Origin: Biscogniauxia marginata
Lineage: Eukaryota > Ascomycota > Sordariomycetes > Xylariales > Xylariaceae
Length of the DNA: 64,000 nt
Direction: 5' to 3'
Assembly (NCBI GenBank): GCA_022695795.1
Contig: MU404070.1
Coordinates: 248,001 to 312,000, forward strand
The notes beneath the pieces were generated by a model. The model was not told where the DNA came from and did no database searches. It saw only the letters and a program-made list of their open reading frames with translations. Numbering within the stretch: the stretch's first letter is position 1; each line of letters begins with the position of its first letter. Shown in pieces: positions 44,809 through 55,669 of this stretch. The translations under genes and the position numbers were made by a program.

Positions 44809-47181
44809 CTACCGCTTCCGCTTTTTGTTTTTGTCCGTCGCGACCATCGGAACCGCGATAGGAGCAGCAGGCAGGAGAGTTGGGGGCCCAGGGATCTCAG
44901 CAGCCTTGATCGGGACACCCATGTGACGTCCATAGCGGCCCTTGCGTCCATTGCCTTCGTCTTCGCTAATGCACTGGTCGGCGCTGAGACCGGCATCGCG
45001 GCATCGACCACAAGGTCGCTGGCGATCGCAACCTTTCTTGCTCTTGCGACAACGCTGGCATCGCGGCTTGGTCGATAGGTCCGGCTGGTCCTCGTCGCCA
45101 GGATGACCAGAGGCGACCGAGGCTGAAGCGATAGATGGTTTGCGCGATTGGTTTGGCAGCGACGCAGGTGACATTGGGCCAGAGACTGTGCTGTTGGGCT
45201 TCTTTGCCTTGGTGGTAGTCGTAGTCTTGGGTGCCTTCATGGGCTTAGGCTTGTTGGCTTTGGTGCTCGGTGCTCGCGGCTTTCCGGCGTTCTGGGCTTT
45301 AGCCTTGGTGCTATTTGACTGGGGCCCATCTTCGCCTCCATCCTCATAATCGGCATCATCGCCACTAGCATCGGCATGGTCTCGCGACGGCACGAAATGA
45401 CTATCCGTGGTGGGATGGATCTTGTGGTTGGCACCAGCTAGATCAAGCTTCTGGCGACGCGCCGGCGGAAGTTCATCTTCGCTGTCGCTGTCGGCGTCGC
45501 TTGTAGCACCAGTTGACGAAGCGGCATCAGCTTTGCCGCTGAAAGTATCATCCAAGGTTGAAGCAGAGGTTCTGCCATGGGAAATGTTCGACATTTCACC
45601 CAGTCTCATAAGCTGGATGGCCACGTCCTTATCCTCTTCAGATACACAGCTACCAATAGTAGGATCTGGTGTCGGGAGGATACCAGAGCCACTGTTATGG
45701 TAGCCGATGCTGCCCCTGTGGCGCCGGGTGTCAGTTGCCGGCGTCGCAAACATTCCGTACCCATTATTGTAGTTTTGAGGAGACTGGAGTGGACGAGGAT
45801 TGGTGAAGGGGTGTTGTCCGGGATGCGCGAAGGGAATACAAGGGCGCTGATGCTCAATTCGACGAGCAGGAGACACCGAAGGGTTCGAGGTGGCTGCAGG
45901 CATCTGAGGGGGCGCGAAAAGCGGAAGTTCCTATAAAACATGGCTTGTTAGGAGCAAAATCTCCAGGGAGTTGCCATATTTTAGCAGACTTACAGAGCTC
46001 TCAAACTTGGCGCGCTTGCGACGACCACCTTCCACAATGTTTTCCACACTGATATCGGTGTTTCCGATCTGCTCCTTTGCTTTACTAGATATAGAACCAG
46101 ATGCGCCGTCTCCGCTGCTATAGCCATTCATGCTATCGCTACGGTTGTCGTAGTTCGGCCCGCGATTCTTGGTCGAACGGGAGCGACCCTTCTTCCCAGC
46201 AGCAGGATTCGTGCTAACCGACGCACTACGTCGCCCGCGACCCCCACTGGGTGATGGGCTGCGTCTGCGAGATGTTCTAGAGGCAGGCCGTGAGGTATGC
46301 TGCCCTAGTTGCTGAGCGGCATACTCTACAGGCGCCGACTGGAAGGGGGAGGGACCAAACGGTCCAGCGGGCTGAGGCGACTCCTCAATCACCCGCACGT
46401 AGACAACCATGTTGTTGCTGAAGTTCTCGTATCTGGCAATGAGCGTGTTGCCTCTGTCGTCCTCAAAGCTGACACCCTTGCCGCCATGATACAGTCCATA
46501 GAAATTTTTGACAGTAGAGATGATCGAGTCGGTGTCATCATGGGGATAGATTTGTACACGTAGGGGTAGTCGTGCGCGATATTGGGGGGACTCGGGGAAG
46601 AGGAGCTCGAATTGGACATGTTTCGGGGTTACAGGTTGTCGGGGAGAAGCGCTGCCACTGTTGGAGCCCGCTGAGGCACCAGCATATGTGTCAATCGGCG
46701 ATGCAGACGCCATTTCGCCGGCTCTACGGACTGCTGCCGTGTCTAGGGTAAGACGTTTGTTGGAGTAGGGTTGATGTTCAAAATGATGGAAAGCGCCCGC
46801 GCCAGGTTGGCTGCCAGCCGGGTGCGAAATACTAGACAAAGGCCTTGACGACAATAGACTCGATAATTCCATCGCAGAGTCAGATCGACTCAGATCGGCT
46901 TCTCGCGTATGAACACTGGCCCCCGTTGGCCCGAGTATTCCTAAGGACGTCTGGCCCAGACGCAAATGTTGGAGAAAGGAGTAGGGGCGGTCAGGACCCG
47001 GTCGCAAGGATGGAAAGGTAGACGAGGGGGGAAATGCAGTGAATGGATTCGCTTGATGCAGATACCTGTGCTCATTGTCAGTCCATGCGTGAGAAATGCA
47101 GTAGAAGGAGTCGGTAGAAAGGGGAGTCGCGGGTAGACAGCCCTGGTGGTGGCCAACCACGGCTGGGAGGCGAAGCGACAT
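44809..47181 (-). CDS. Zn2Cys6 regulator with C-terminal zinc cluster and N-terminal conserved (PB1-like) region
   Basis: Exons 47181-45994 and 45930-44809 encode 769 residues; the 63-bp intron is in phase 0. The binuclear zinc cluster is CQRCRKSKKGCDRQRPCGRC plus a last Cys nine residues on, at residues 687-716 (spacing 2-6-5-2-9), close to the C-terminus; most fungal Zn2Cys6 proteins carry it at the N-terminus. It is followed by a basic tail (KNKKRKR). A second conserved-looking block at about residues 189-268 (VQFELLFPESPQYRARLPLR, then YGLYHGGKGVSFED and ARYENFSNNMVVYVRV) resembles a PB1 or ubiquitin-like fold. The remaining parts are disordered, Ser/Thr/Pro-rich and acidic. I assume a nuclear DNA-binding transcription regulator; targets are unknown. 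The ATG lies directly after a CAG acceptor. A later in-frame Met (residue 104, MELSSLLSSRPLS) could also be the start. Confidence 0.82.
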
Positions 47182-47495
47182 CTGAGGGGGGAGATCGGAA
47201 GAGGAGGAAGCAGTGTGCGAGGGACGCCTTCAAGGAGCGGTGCGGGTAGTTGGGGCGATAAATGGGATGAATGTTTGGTCGCGTCAGGTAATGGGATCAG
47301 AAAAACTTACCAGAAGACAGAGTGGATGAGGTGGTGCGGTTAGAGATGCATGAACTCGACCTTGAGGCCTTGATACCCCGAATCGACCTGGAAGCACCAG
47401 CAGGTGGGTGTCAGCACTTGCAGCGGGAGGGGATTCGGGAGAGGTGTTGGTGAAATAGACGGCGATGGTGACAGAGACAGACCCGAATGACTTAC
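47182..47495 (-). promoter_or_regulatory. spliced 5' leader of the zinc-cluster gene with two introns and a 3-codon uORF
   Basis: On the minus strand GTAAGT donors at 47495 and 47310 can pair with CAG acceptors ending at 47388 and 47182, giving introns of 108 and 129 bp. The second acceptor abuts the start codon. The leader exon between them (47387-47311) contains ATG CAT CTC TAA at 47351-47340, a minimal upstream frame that could damp translation. Splice assignment is from consensus only. Confidence 0.5.
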
Positions 47496-50400
47496 TAGTA
47501 GAGATGGGAGAGGTTGGATGAGATCTGGTCGACGGGTTCGGGTTGTGTGTGGTGAGAGAGAGTGTGTGTGAAAGAGGAGGTGGAAGAGAGAGAACGAGGT
47601 TTTGCACGGCGAGTCTCCAAAAAAGCCTTCCAGTTGCCCACACAGGCTGCATGCCGAACACCACCTGCACCGCACACCCACACAGCGCACACACGCACGC
47701 ACACACAGCACACACACAGCACACCACACCACGCTACCAACACCTAAGGTAACTAGTACTGTACATCAACCTTTTAGGAGCCCTGCCATTGAGCGACGAG
47801 CGAATGCACTGCAAATCCTTGTCCGGCTTCTCTCGAAATAACCAAGACCTTTTTTTTCATTTTTAAAAGAGTCGCTATTTCATTACTTTGCAAATGATGT
47901 AAATTACGGCTGGTACATAATGTAATATTCCCTGCATTCCTCCTCCTTGGCTGTCCAGGTAGGTGTAGGTAAATGTATGTAGGTGGTACATGTATTGTGC
48001 AAGACTTATACCATGTACTCCGTACAGCACAGTAGCTTAGCCAACTACACTACCGTAGTGGTAGATCACATCCTATTCTATCTATCCTGTACATACCTAA
48101 CTACGTACATACACATACATAATAAATATATTTAAATATATTCCTGCCTACACATGTGCCCATATACAGTATGTCATAGGTAGGTTAGCTTGCTGTGGAC
48201 ATGCTGAAGAATATGTAATGGCTTAAGAAGAGGGGAAGCGCTAATATAATTGATAATTGGCGCAACGACACAAGAGACGGAGAGAGAGAGATAGATAGAC
48301 AAGACCTGGATCGCCATTTCATCAGAGTCAAGAATGTCTCCGGCTAGAGAGAGATTGGTCGACCGATATCCGCAAACTTGTATTTATTATTTGCGACTCG
48401 CCTTGGATCCGCTGGTTCGCGGAATTGGGTTAACAATAGACGCCCAAAGCGTCCTTGTTTCCAGCGTGAGGTACTGCAGAGGATGAATTACGTAGTGAGA
48501 CTTGGGAGCAATCCTCGATCTCCTCCGACCCAAGGATAACCTATCCAAGTTGTCCTCCTGATTTCTCGTCTGACTCGGTAGATCTGGCTCGACGAGCGAT
48601 CCAACTGGCCCTCCCCGAATTCGCGCATTGCGACGTCAAGCTCGCCCAGGTGCACAGCCATGCCTGGCTTCGCTCTTCCGGTAGACGGTTGTGATCAACC
48701 TACAATACCTACCTGTGTTGGCGAATTTGCTTATGTAGCTAGCTACCTTCATTTGTACGGAATATGAATCTAAAGTACCTAGGTAAAGCACTGTGACTAT
48801 GTAGATTTTGCGGAATCAGCCGGGCTCTGATCCGGGCAACACATGCGCGCACACGCTCACACACCGGACTCTGGCGCAATTGTGCGATCTGCCTTTCCTA
48901 TCCCTAGCGCATGCCCTCCTGTTCGTGTTACAGCTTCTACAGCTTCCCATCCCGAAGTAGAGGTCGCCAATCTGTCCGGGCGCTTTGCGCAGTATGACTT
49001 TGACGCCGGATAGGAGTGAGGAAGCAATGCGCCGCCACTTGTGGGGGCTACAGGGGGGATGCGATTATGAAAAGATTGACTACGAGCAGGTCGTGTTAAT
49101 AGTTGAGTAACGAGAATTGGAATCTGCGCAAAACCCAAACTACCTCTCTCCGCGGCGCTGGCGCATGCCTTTGGCCTCTCATCCTATCTTCGGAAAGCTC
49201 GCACTAGAGAAACATCGCAGCAGCAGCAGCGTTGCGAGTGTATCCAAGGATGGCCTTGTCAGGTGCTAGTGCAGCTGGTAGTCACAAACCATGTTCGTTG
49301 GATGCGATCTGAGGTGAGTAAAGTGGGCAAATCGAGGGCCGATCCAGCCAATAACACCGTCACTTGTATGCGCCAGTTTTGCCTGAGGACAGGGGTTCAA
49401 CCCTCGAAGGGCCTGACAAGCAAAAGAAAAAAAGTGGTAGGGTAGGTATACATGATAAGCATACCTACGGAGTTGTTTCTAGTGAGAGGCAAGAAGGCTT
49501 CTCCAGTCAGATCGTGAGTGTGAGTGGACTCATGGCAAGTCGCATCTAGAATCCGTTATTCATTAAGAGAGAAAGCCAGCTGTGGCCAAACATATTTCAA
49601 GGAGGGCCCTGATGGCCGCCAGCTAGCTATGTCCGTCATCTGTCATCGCTTGAGTAGGTAACCCCATTTCGAGACTAAATAGGGAAAAGAGATCCGGTCC
49701 CGTGCTTGGTTTTTGTGTTTCACGGTTTCGGGATGGCTACAACATCTCGGTGGTAACAAATCCAGGACGAGGCATCAGAAACCAATGTACCTGAGTCGAA
49801 GCGAGTGAAACACTGTTTAGCAGGAGGGTTGGGCGGCGCCGATGCGGGATCTCGCGAGGGGCGCAAGGCAAAGGGCGCCAGACCCTTTGACGGGGGCGGA
49901 AACTTTAGTCTTTCGCAAAGAAGAAGATAGAAAAAAAAAGGGTATAGGTTGGGAATGGAGACGACGGTTGTATGCGCTGGCGAGAGTTTCATCCACTTGG
50001 ATCGAATCAAACCCCGGAAAGGCCTGATTCTGACAGCCCATAACCCCATCCTTCTGGCCACGCACGCTCTGAAAGGCATAGTCCCTCTTGCGCAGCCAAG
50101 CGCGGGCTATCCTTGGTCGCATTCTGCGATTCGTTTCTTCATGCGCACGATTTGCGAGTGGAGGTTGCAAGTAAACATTACACGCATCGAGTTTCTGTGC
50201 GCCTCGTCACGTCTGTGTCAAAACAAACAAAGGCGAAAGGGGAAAACCGGGAACGGCCGGCGCGATCTCTCTAGTTTCCATAAAGATATTAGATATCCTC
50301 GATCTCTACTGTCGATTCCTGGGCAATTAGGCAGCCCTGGGGAATTGTTCGAGACTGCCAGGAGGTGGTAGTGGTGTATGAAGAGAGACAGGCCCTACGT

Positions 50401-53289
50401 CGATTATCTTCTTGACCGCTTGGATTCGCATTCTAGCTTGTCCAATAGGAAGCGCACCTAGCACCCGCGTAATATTTTTGCAGTCTTCAATCCGTTGAGA
50501 CCCTCGTGGTGCCGATCTTCACCGCACTGATTACATAGTGCCTTTACCGTAGTCCTTTTTTTTCTGTCGTCGCGAAAGCTGATACTGGCATGAGTTTTGA
50601 TTGTGATTTTTAACCTGAGGAGGTCTACTAGTTCGCCGATACGTACACCCTAGAAAAGGCGTCAAAATTTGATCAACACCTAGGTTCGTCATATCTCTGC
50701 CAGCGCCATTCCGGTCAACAAGCAAAGCGACTGATTTTGCCAACCTCCGCCTGTCGCCACGATAATTTGGACATGTCGCCTGCATGCAAGATGAGTGGAT
50801 GTCTTCTACGTCCGCCACTAGATCATAGCCCAATCAAGGGTAGCACAACACTGTTGGGGGGCTGGCCTTGCATGGCAGTTTCCAATGTACGTGCGACACG
50901 CACCCTACTGAGGAGACTTTAGACTTATCATGCATCTTCGCAGAATGGGGCCTCGATATTAGATGTGGCTTGTCGCTCGTCGTTCTGGGTCCTCACGGCG
51001 CACTTGGAACCTGTCCTGGAGGGATGACTTAGCTAGTGACTACGATACAACTCCATTGCGGTTATCTTTGCAAACCGCCGCAAAGGTTCAAAGGGAACGG
51101 CACAATGCGCCTCGCATAGCATATCATAAAGACAACATGACATATGAAGCTACTGTTCTCTAGCATTGCGCTCCAGGATAGCGGGCGATACGGTGGCGCC
51201 TAATGGTATAGGTAGCTGCTGAAGCCATTGACGAGTCTTTCGTCCAGTGTCTGGTGAGAGGTTGGGATGCTGATCTGGGAGCTCGCGGAGAGGGGTTCGG
51301 GGGGTTCGGGGGTGAAGCCCACAATTAGTTGGCAGCAGCGACACCGCCCAACCAAATCGAGGCAGTCGGGAGTCATTCCTACATTTCTGTAGGAGTTGTT
51401 TCGTAAAAGCGTCGAGGAAGCGTAGCTATGACTATCATTAGAAAATCGGCGCGCTTATGAAGCCGACCTCAAAGGCTAGGCGCTCAATTTGGGCGAAATT
51501 GTGTGCGTCGAGATGAGACGAGACGGTTGGTGGGCTACGAGGCCGGAAACCCTGGCCGGTCACAACGCTAATCGGCAAGCCGTTACGAACCCATTCGCGG
51601 GTCGCGATACTCATAATTATGTTGAACCTTGTCGCGTAGCTACAAGGAGCAATTCCGACCACTTTTAAGCCCCGGCCGACTATCTAAGGACGCTGTTGAG
51701 ACGAAGCCGTAGTGTTGAGAGGCGATGAAATACAGAGAAATGGAGCATCACGTGATCTCGAGTGATGTTCGTGACTCCATCTTGAAATGCAACGCGTGCT
51801 AGGCGCAAAACTTGAACCAGCCAACTGACGACCGTAAATGCATGGTATCTTGTCGCAGACCATTGTAACCGCTAGGTATAGATCAATCAGCGCCGGCATA
51901 TGTGTGAATTATCGAACTAGTCGGGGTTGTGTTTATTTTTGGACGTTCGTATAGAAAAGTTGGATTTTTTGCGATGGAGGGGAGACGCGACTAATTGAAT
52001 GAGGATACGTCATTACTTGTAGAAATTGAATGCATTGGCCATTCATGGCGAATGTAGGTCGCCAGCTGCGCCAGGTGACTATGAGGCTGACTTAAGTGGG
52101 GACCTTACTGTAGTCAAGGGCGTATGTTTTTCCCCCAGGTCAAGTACTCATGGGGCGCGCTAGCCACCACACCAAGCCAAAATAAGTGTAGTTTTTCAGG
52201 GTACCCTAAATGGTACTTCTGATTTTCGAGCGGCTGCACGGGCCAAATAGGTATTAAACTCAAAAAGCTCGAGCAGCACGAGCAACTGTGCTTAAAAGAG
52301 ATACTTGCCCCGCTGAAAAGATTTCTGTACCCTTAACATTGGAAAACCTTCAGGAGGTATTCGGATTATATAAGGACCGGAACTCGCATTGAGGTCCCTG
52401 TCTGGTCCACCCTCTCCAAGTCCGCGTCCACCGCACTTAACCCAATAAAGCAGCCGGGAAGCATAGCCTGGGCAACCGCTGGGAATCGGTGCAGGGATTC
52501 GTCCATCAACTTTCTTGGGCCATTGTTTGTTTTCATTATCCACACCACATGCCGATAGGTACAGAGGTACGCCCCCAAAGCTCCCCCTAAGCAACTGGCT
52601 GAGCTACGATCATCCATCAATAGCTCCTAGCAACCGTTAACTTTTTTTGGTCCTTAGCACAATAGCAACAGCAAGGATCAAAACAATAGCACCACCACTA
52701 CCAACATCCTTTTTCTTTTTTTCCATTGTCCCATGCGGAAGTGGTTCTATTCATGATACATTGCACGCCAGAAACCTAATCTTCCTCTCCCGCGAGGTAA
52801 ATTTGCATATATACCTGACAATCCTCAAGTGCGCCGAGACTTTCCTCTCTTGCGCTACCTATACCTACACCTACCTCCAGGTAAGGGATCTCTACACAAG
52901 GTACGTACCCCGAAGACTGGATCATGTCATTTCCCAATTTAGCTATCCCAGGTCTTGTTTGATTACTTGGACCTAGAGGTACCTTAACTACTGCTTCCCT
53001 ACTATCAACACACGCACACACTTGCATCTTTCAACATCCTTTCCACCTACATACATCGGTTTCTTGACCCTTCACTGTGCATGAATTTTTGGACGCGACA
53101 TTTCCCAGTCCATGCGAACATAATCACAGATTCCTCGCCTCATTGACCTTTTTTCTTCTCCCCACCGTCGTGCTGCGGTCTTAGACCAAAGCTCTCTCTC
53201 TTACCCCTTCGAGGTCGCGTCACAGCAACACACCTCAACATACATACTAACACCTACGGAAGAGTTACCACAGAAGAGCGACCTTAAGG
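47496..53289. other. 5.8-kb gene-poor region
   Basis: The longest gap in the window. The left end holds the promoter and leader of the zinc-cluster gene, including a CA-rich microsatellite (47671-47732). The right end (about 53030-53289) is the pyrimidine-rich leader of the cyclin gene. Between them I find only frames of up to 140 codons without recognisable features and no transposon motif. AGGTAGGTGTAGG-type words occur near 47956. Confidence 0.5.
47671..47732. repeat. CA-rich microsatellite
   Basis: Imperfect CACA/CGCA/CAGCA repeat of about 60 bp in the upstream region of the zinc-cluster gene. Confidence 0.85.
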
Positions 53290-55669
53290 ATGGATGCCAA
53301 AGTAAGTATTACCACTTCTTTTCTTCTTCGTTTTTTTTTCTCCCCTGCATGCCGTACTCTCTTAGATGGCTGGGAGTACCTCGATCCTCCACTTTGCTAC
53401 ATGGTGATTCGAGTATTGTTTTGATTGGAGCTACATTCCACCAAAGCTGGATCCAATCCACACATACATGCATACTTTTCCCCATTCACCTTCAAGCTCA
53501 AGCTAACCATATCTTCACTCATTAACTAGCCTTGCCGTCCTGCCCGACCTCTTCCCAATCCGGGTAATGAGAATTACGTCCCTCCCGCCAGCAAGACCGT
53601 ACACCAGCGACACAAGTCTACCGGCAACCTCCTTAGCATGGCCGCCCCAGGTGGTCTCAATGTTGCGGCTAAACGCAACGTCCTTGCCGATGTCAACAGG
53701 CCCTCTAGAAGTATTGCCGATGCGTCGACAGGGACCTCAAAGAACAGCGGTATCCCAACAGTGGCTCCCATTAAGGACCAAGAGAACCGGAAGCAAACCA
53801 ATACCAAGGATGCCTTCTTACGACCTGCCCTGCGCCCTTCCAAGGCCGGATCTATTGCTACCTCTGCCTCGATGAGCACTCTTAGACCTGTCGGTGAAAC
53901 TCAGGTCAAATCAAGACCCATTGCTCAGGCCAGACCGAAGAAACAGATTACTACTGTCTACAATGACAATCAATCTACGAGGGGGGAGTCAGAGCAAGTG
54001 CCCAATTTTGCCAAACCCACGATTCCATCTCAATCTCACACGCAACAACGAGCGCCTAGCCACCAGTATGCGCCAGTCCGTCCTGAACAGGCTCCATCTG
54101 GTAACTACTCTCGAGTCCGCGACCCGCAACCCCGAGATTCGAAGTACGCAGTTTTTCCTTTGAAAGACTGGACTGCCCAGGGCACCGAGAGCACAAAGCC
54201 TTCGGATCTTCAGCGTGCCGAAGAGGACATTACTGAGGCCCTCTACCTAGATGCCGTGGAGGAGATAATTCAGGACGAACACCGGCATCAACCGTCGGCC
54301 CTGGAAAAAGGTCCATTGATCCCAGTTAATCGTCTCCCTGAGCCTATTGGTGTAGCGAAGCCTATAAGAACAGAAGTCAAGTCGATCGAATATCGACCTG
54401 ACTTTCTCACAACAACTACGGCGGAGGATCAGCAAGAGCTCTCTGATTACGACGACGAGGACTATTATGACGATCAGGGTTACACTACAGCTCACTCGAA
54501 CCGATCTCGTGGTGATAACACAACTATCGGTGCGACTACTATAATGTTCCCGCCCAAGCTCACGAAGAGGGGCCTGGCCGAGATCGAGGCAGCCAAGGAG
54601 CTGGTGGAGAGCAAGCGCACCGACATCGACATTGAAGAGGACTCGTGGGATGTCAGTATGGTCGCCGAGTACGGTGACGAGATTTTCCAGTACATGAGAG
54701 AGCTTGAGGTGAGCCCTATCCAATGCTAACCTAGAGTTGTGAGAGACGATGCTAAGAACTGTTACCTCAACAGATGGATCTCTTGCCCAACGCGCATTAC
54801 ATGGACATACAGGCTGAGATTAAGTGGTCGACGCGGTCAGTTCTAATGGAATGGGTGGTTCAGGTTCACACTCGGTTTGGACTCCTTGCCGAAACCCTTT
54901 TCTTAACTGTCAACTACATCGACCGGTTTCTATCATACAAGATTGTGTCTTTGGGTAAGATACAGCTTGTTGGAGCCACCGCCATTCTTCTCGCTGCCAA
55001 GTACGAGGAGATCAACTGTCCCTCGGTATCAGAGATCGTCTATATGGTGGACGGTGGCTATACCGTGGACGAGGTTCTCAAGGCAGAGCGATTCATGCTG
55101 AGCATGCTGAACTTTGAGCTTGGCTGGCCGGGCCCAATGAGTTTTCTGAGACGCATTAGTAAGGCCGACGAATATGACACGGAGACTCGGACGCTTTCCA
55201 AATATTTCCTCGAGGTTGCCATTATGGATGAGCGCTTCGTGGCGAGCCCACCAAGTTACGTCGCTGCCGGATCCCACTGCTTATCTCGACTTATCCTGGA
55301 GAAAGGTGACTGGGTAAGTACATGGTGCGTTCCGTTTTATATTGTCTTGGATCTAATTTTGAGTTCCAGAGTCCCGCGCATGTCCATTACTCTGGTTACA
55401 CGTATAACCAACTCAAGCCATTGATCGGAATGTTACTCGACTGCTGCCGGATTGCACGTAAGCACCATAAGGCGGTGTACCGCAAATACGCATCCGACTT
55501 GCGATACAAGGGCGCTTCTTTGTTCGTAGAGGACCGGTTGGCTAAGGGCTTCAACCTGCCATTCCAGCAGAGCATCTCGTACCGTACCTCTGGCAACATG
55601 TTCGAAGATGATGTTGTACCCACGCCTTGTGCAACAACTCGTGCATTACAGATGCCAATTCCGGGCTAG
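53290..55669 (+). CDS. G2/mitotic-specific B-type cyclin
   Basis: Four exons, 53290-53301, 53530-54708, 54774-55313 and 55370-55669, encode 676 residues; introns are 228, 65 and 56 bp, all in phase 0. The first coding exon is only 12 nt (MDAK). A destruction box, KRNVLADVNR with R53-x-x-L56, marks it for APC/C ubiquitination at mitotic exit. The long N-terminus is basic and disordered. The cyclin box starts at about residue 390 (FQYMRELEMDLLPNAHYMD) and is cut by the intron after YMRELE; it continues with LMEWVVQVHTRF, ETLFLTVNYIDRFLS and GATAILLAAKYEEI. The second cyclin fold follows (SPAHVHYSGYTYNQLKP). It activates Cdk1 for G2/M, like NimE of Aspergillus or Clb proteins of yeast. I do not assign a specific paralogue name. 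Confidence 0.95.

Noticed and set aside
27316..47181. Possible secondary-metabolite or catabolic gene cluster (membrane protein, formamidase, two transporters, zinc-cluster regulator)
   Set aside because: There is no backbone synthase or coherent set of tailoring enzymes, spacing is 2-5 kb, and the regulator has an unusual, probably conserved architecture rather than that of a pathway-specific factor.
49370..49410. GGTTCAACCCT, similar to a tRNA B box
   Set aside because: No A box or cloverleaf can be formed with the upstream 60 bases, so it is not a tRNA gene. A similar word near 32008 fails the same test.
49949..50371. 140-codon plus-strand frame in the large gene-poor region
   Set aside because: No domain, signal or codon bias, and no splice or promoter context.
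51438..51899. Minus-strand frames that could be a decayed gene (51438-51662 and 51684-51899)
   Set aside because: I could not match either to a family from sequence alone, and they do not join through plausible splice sites.
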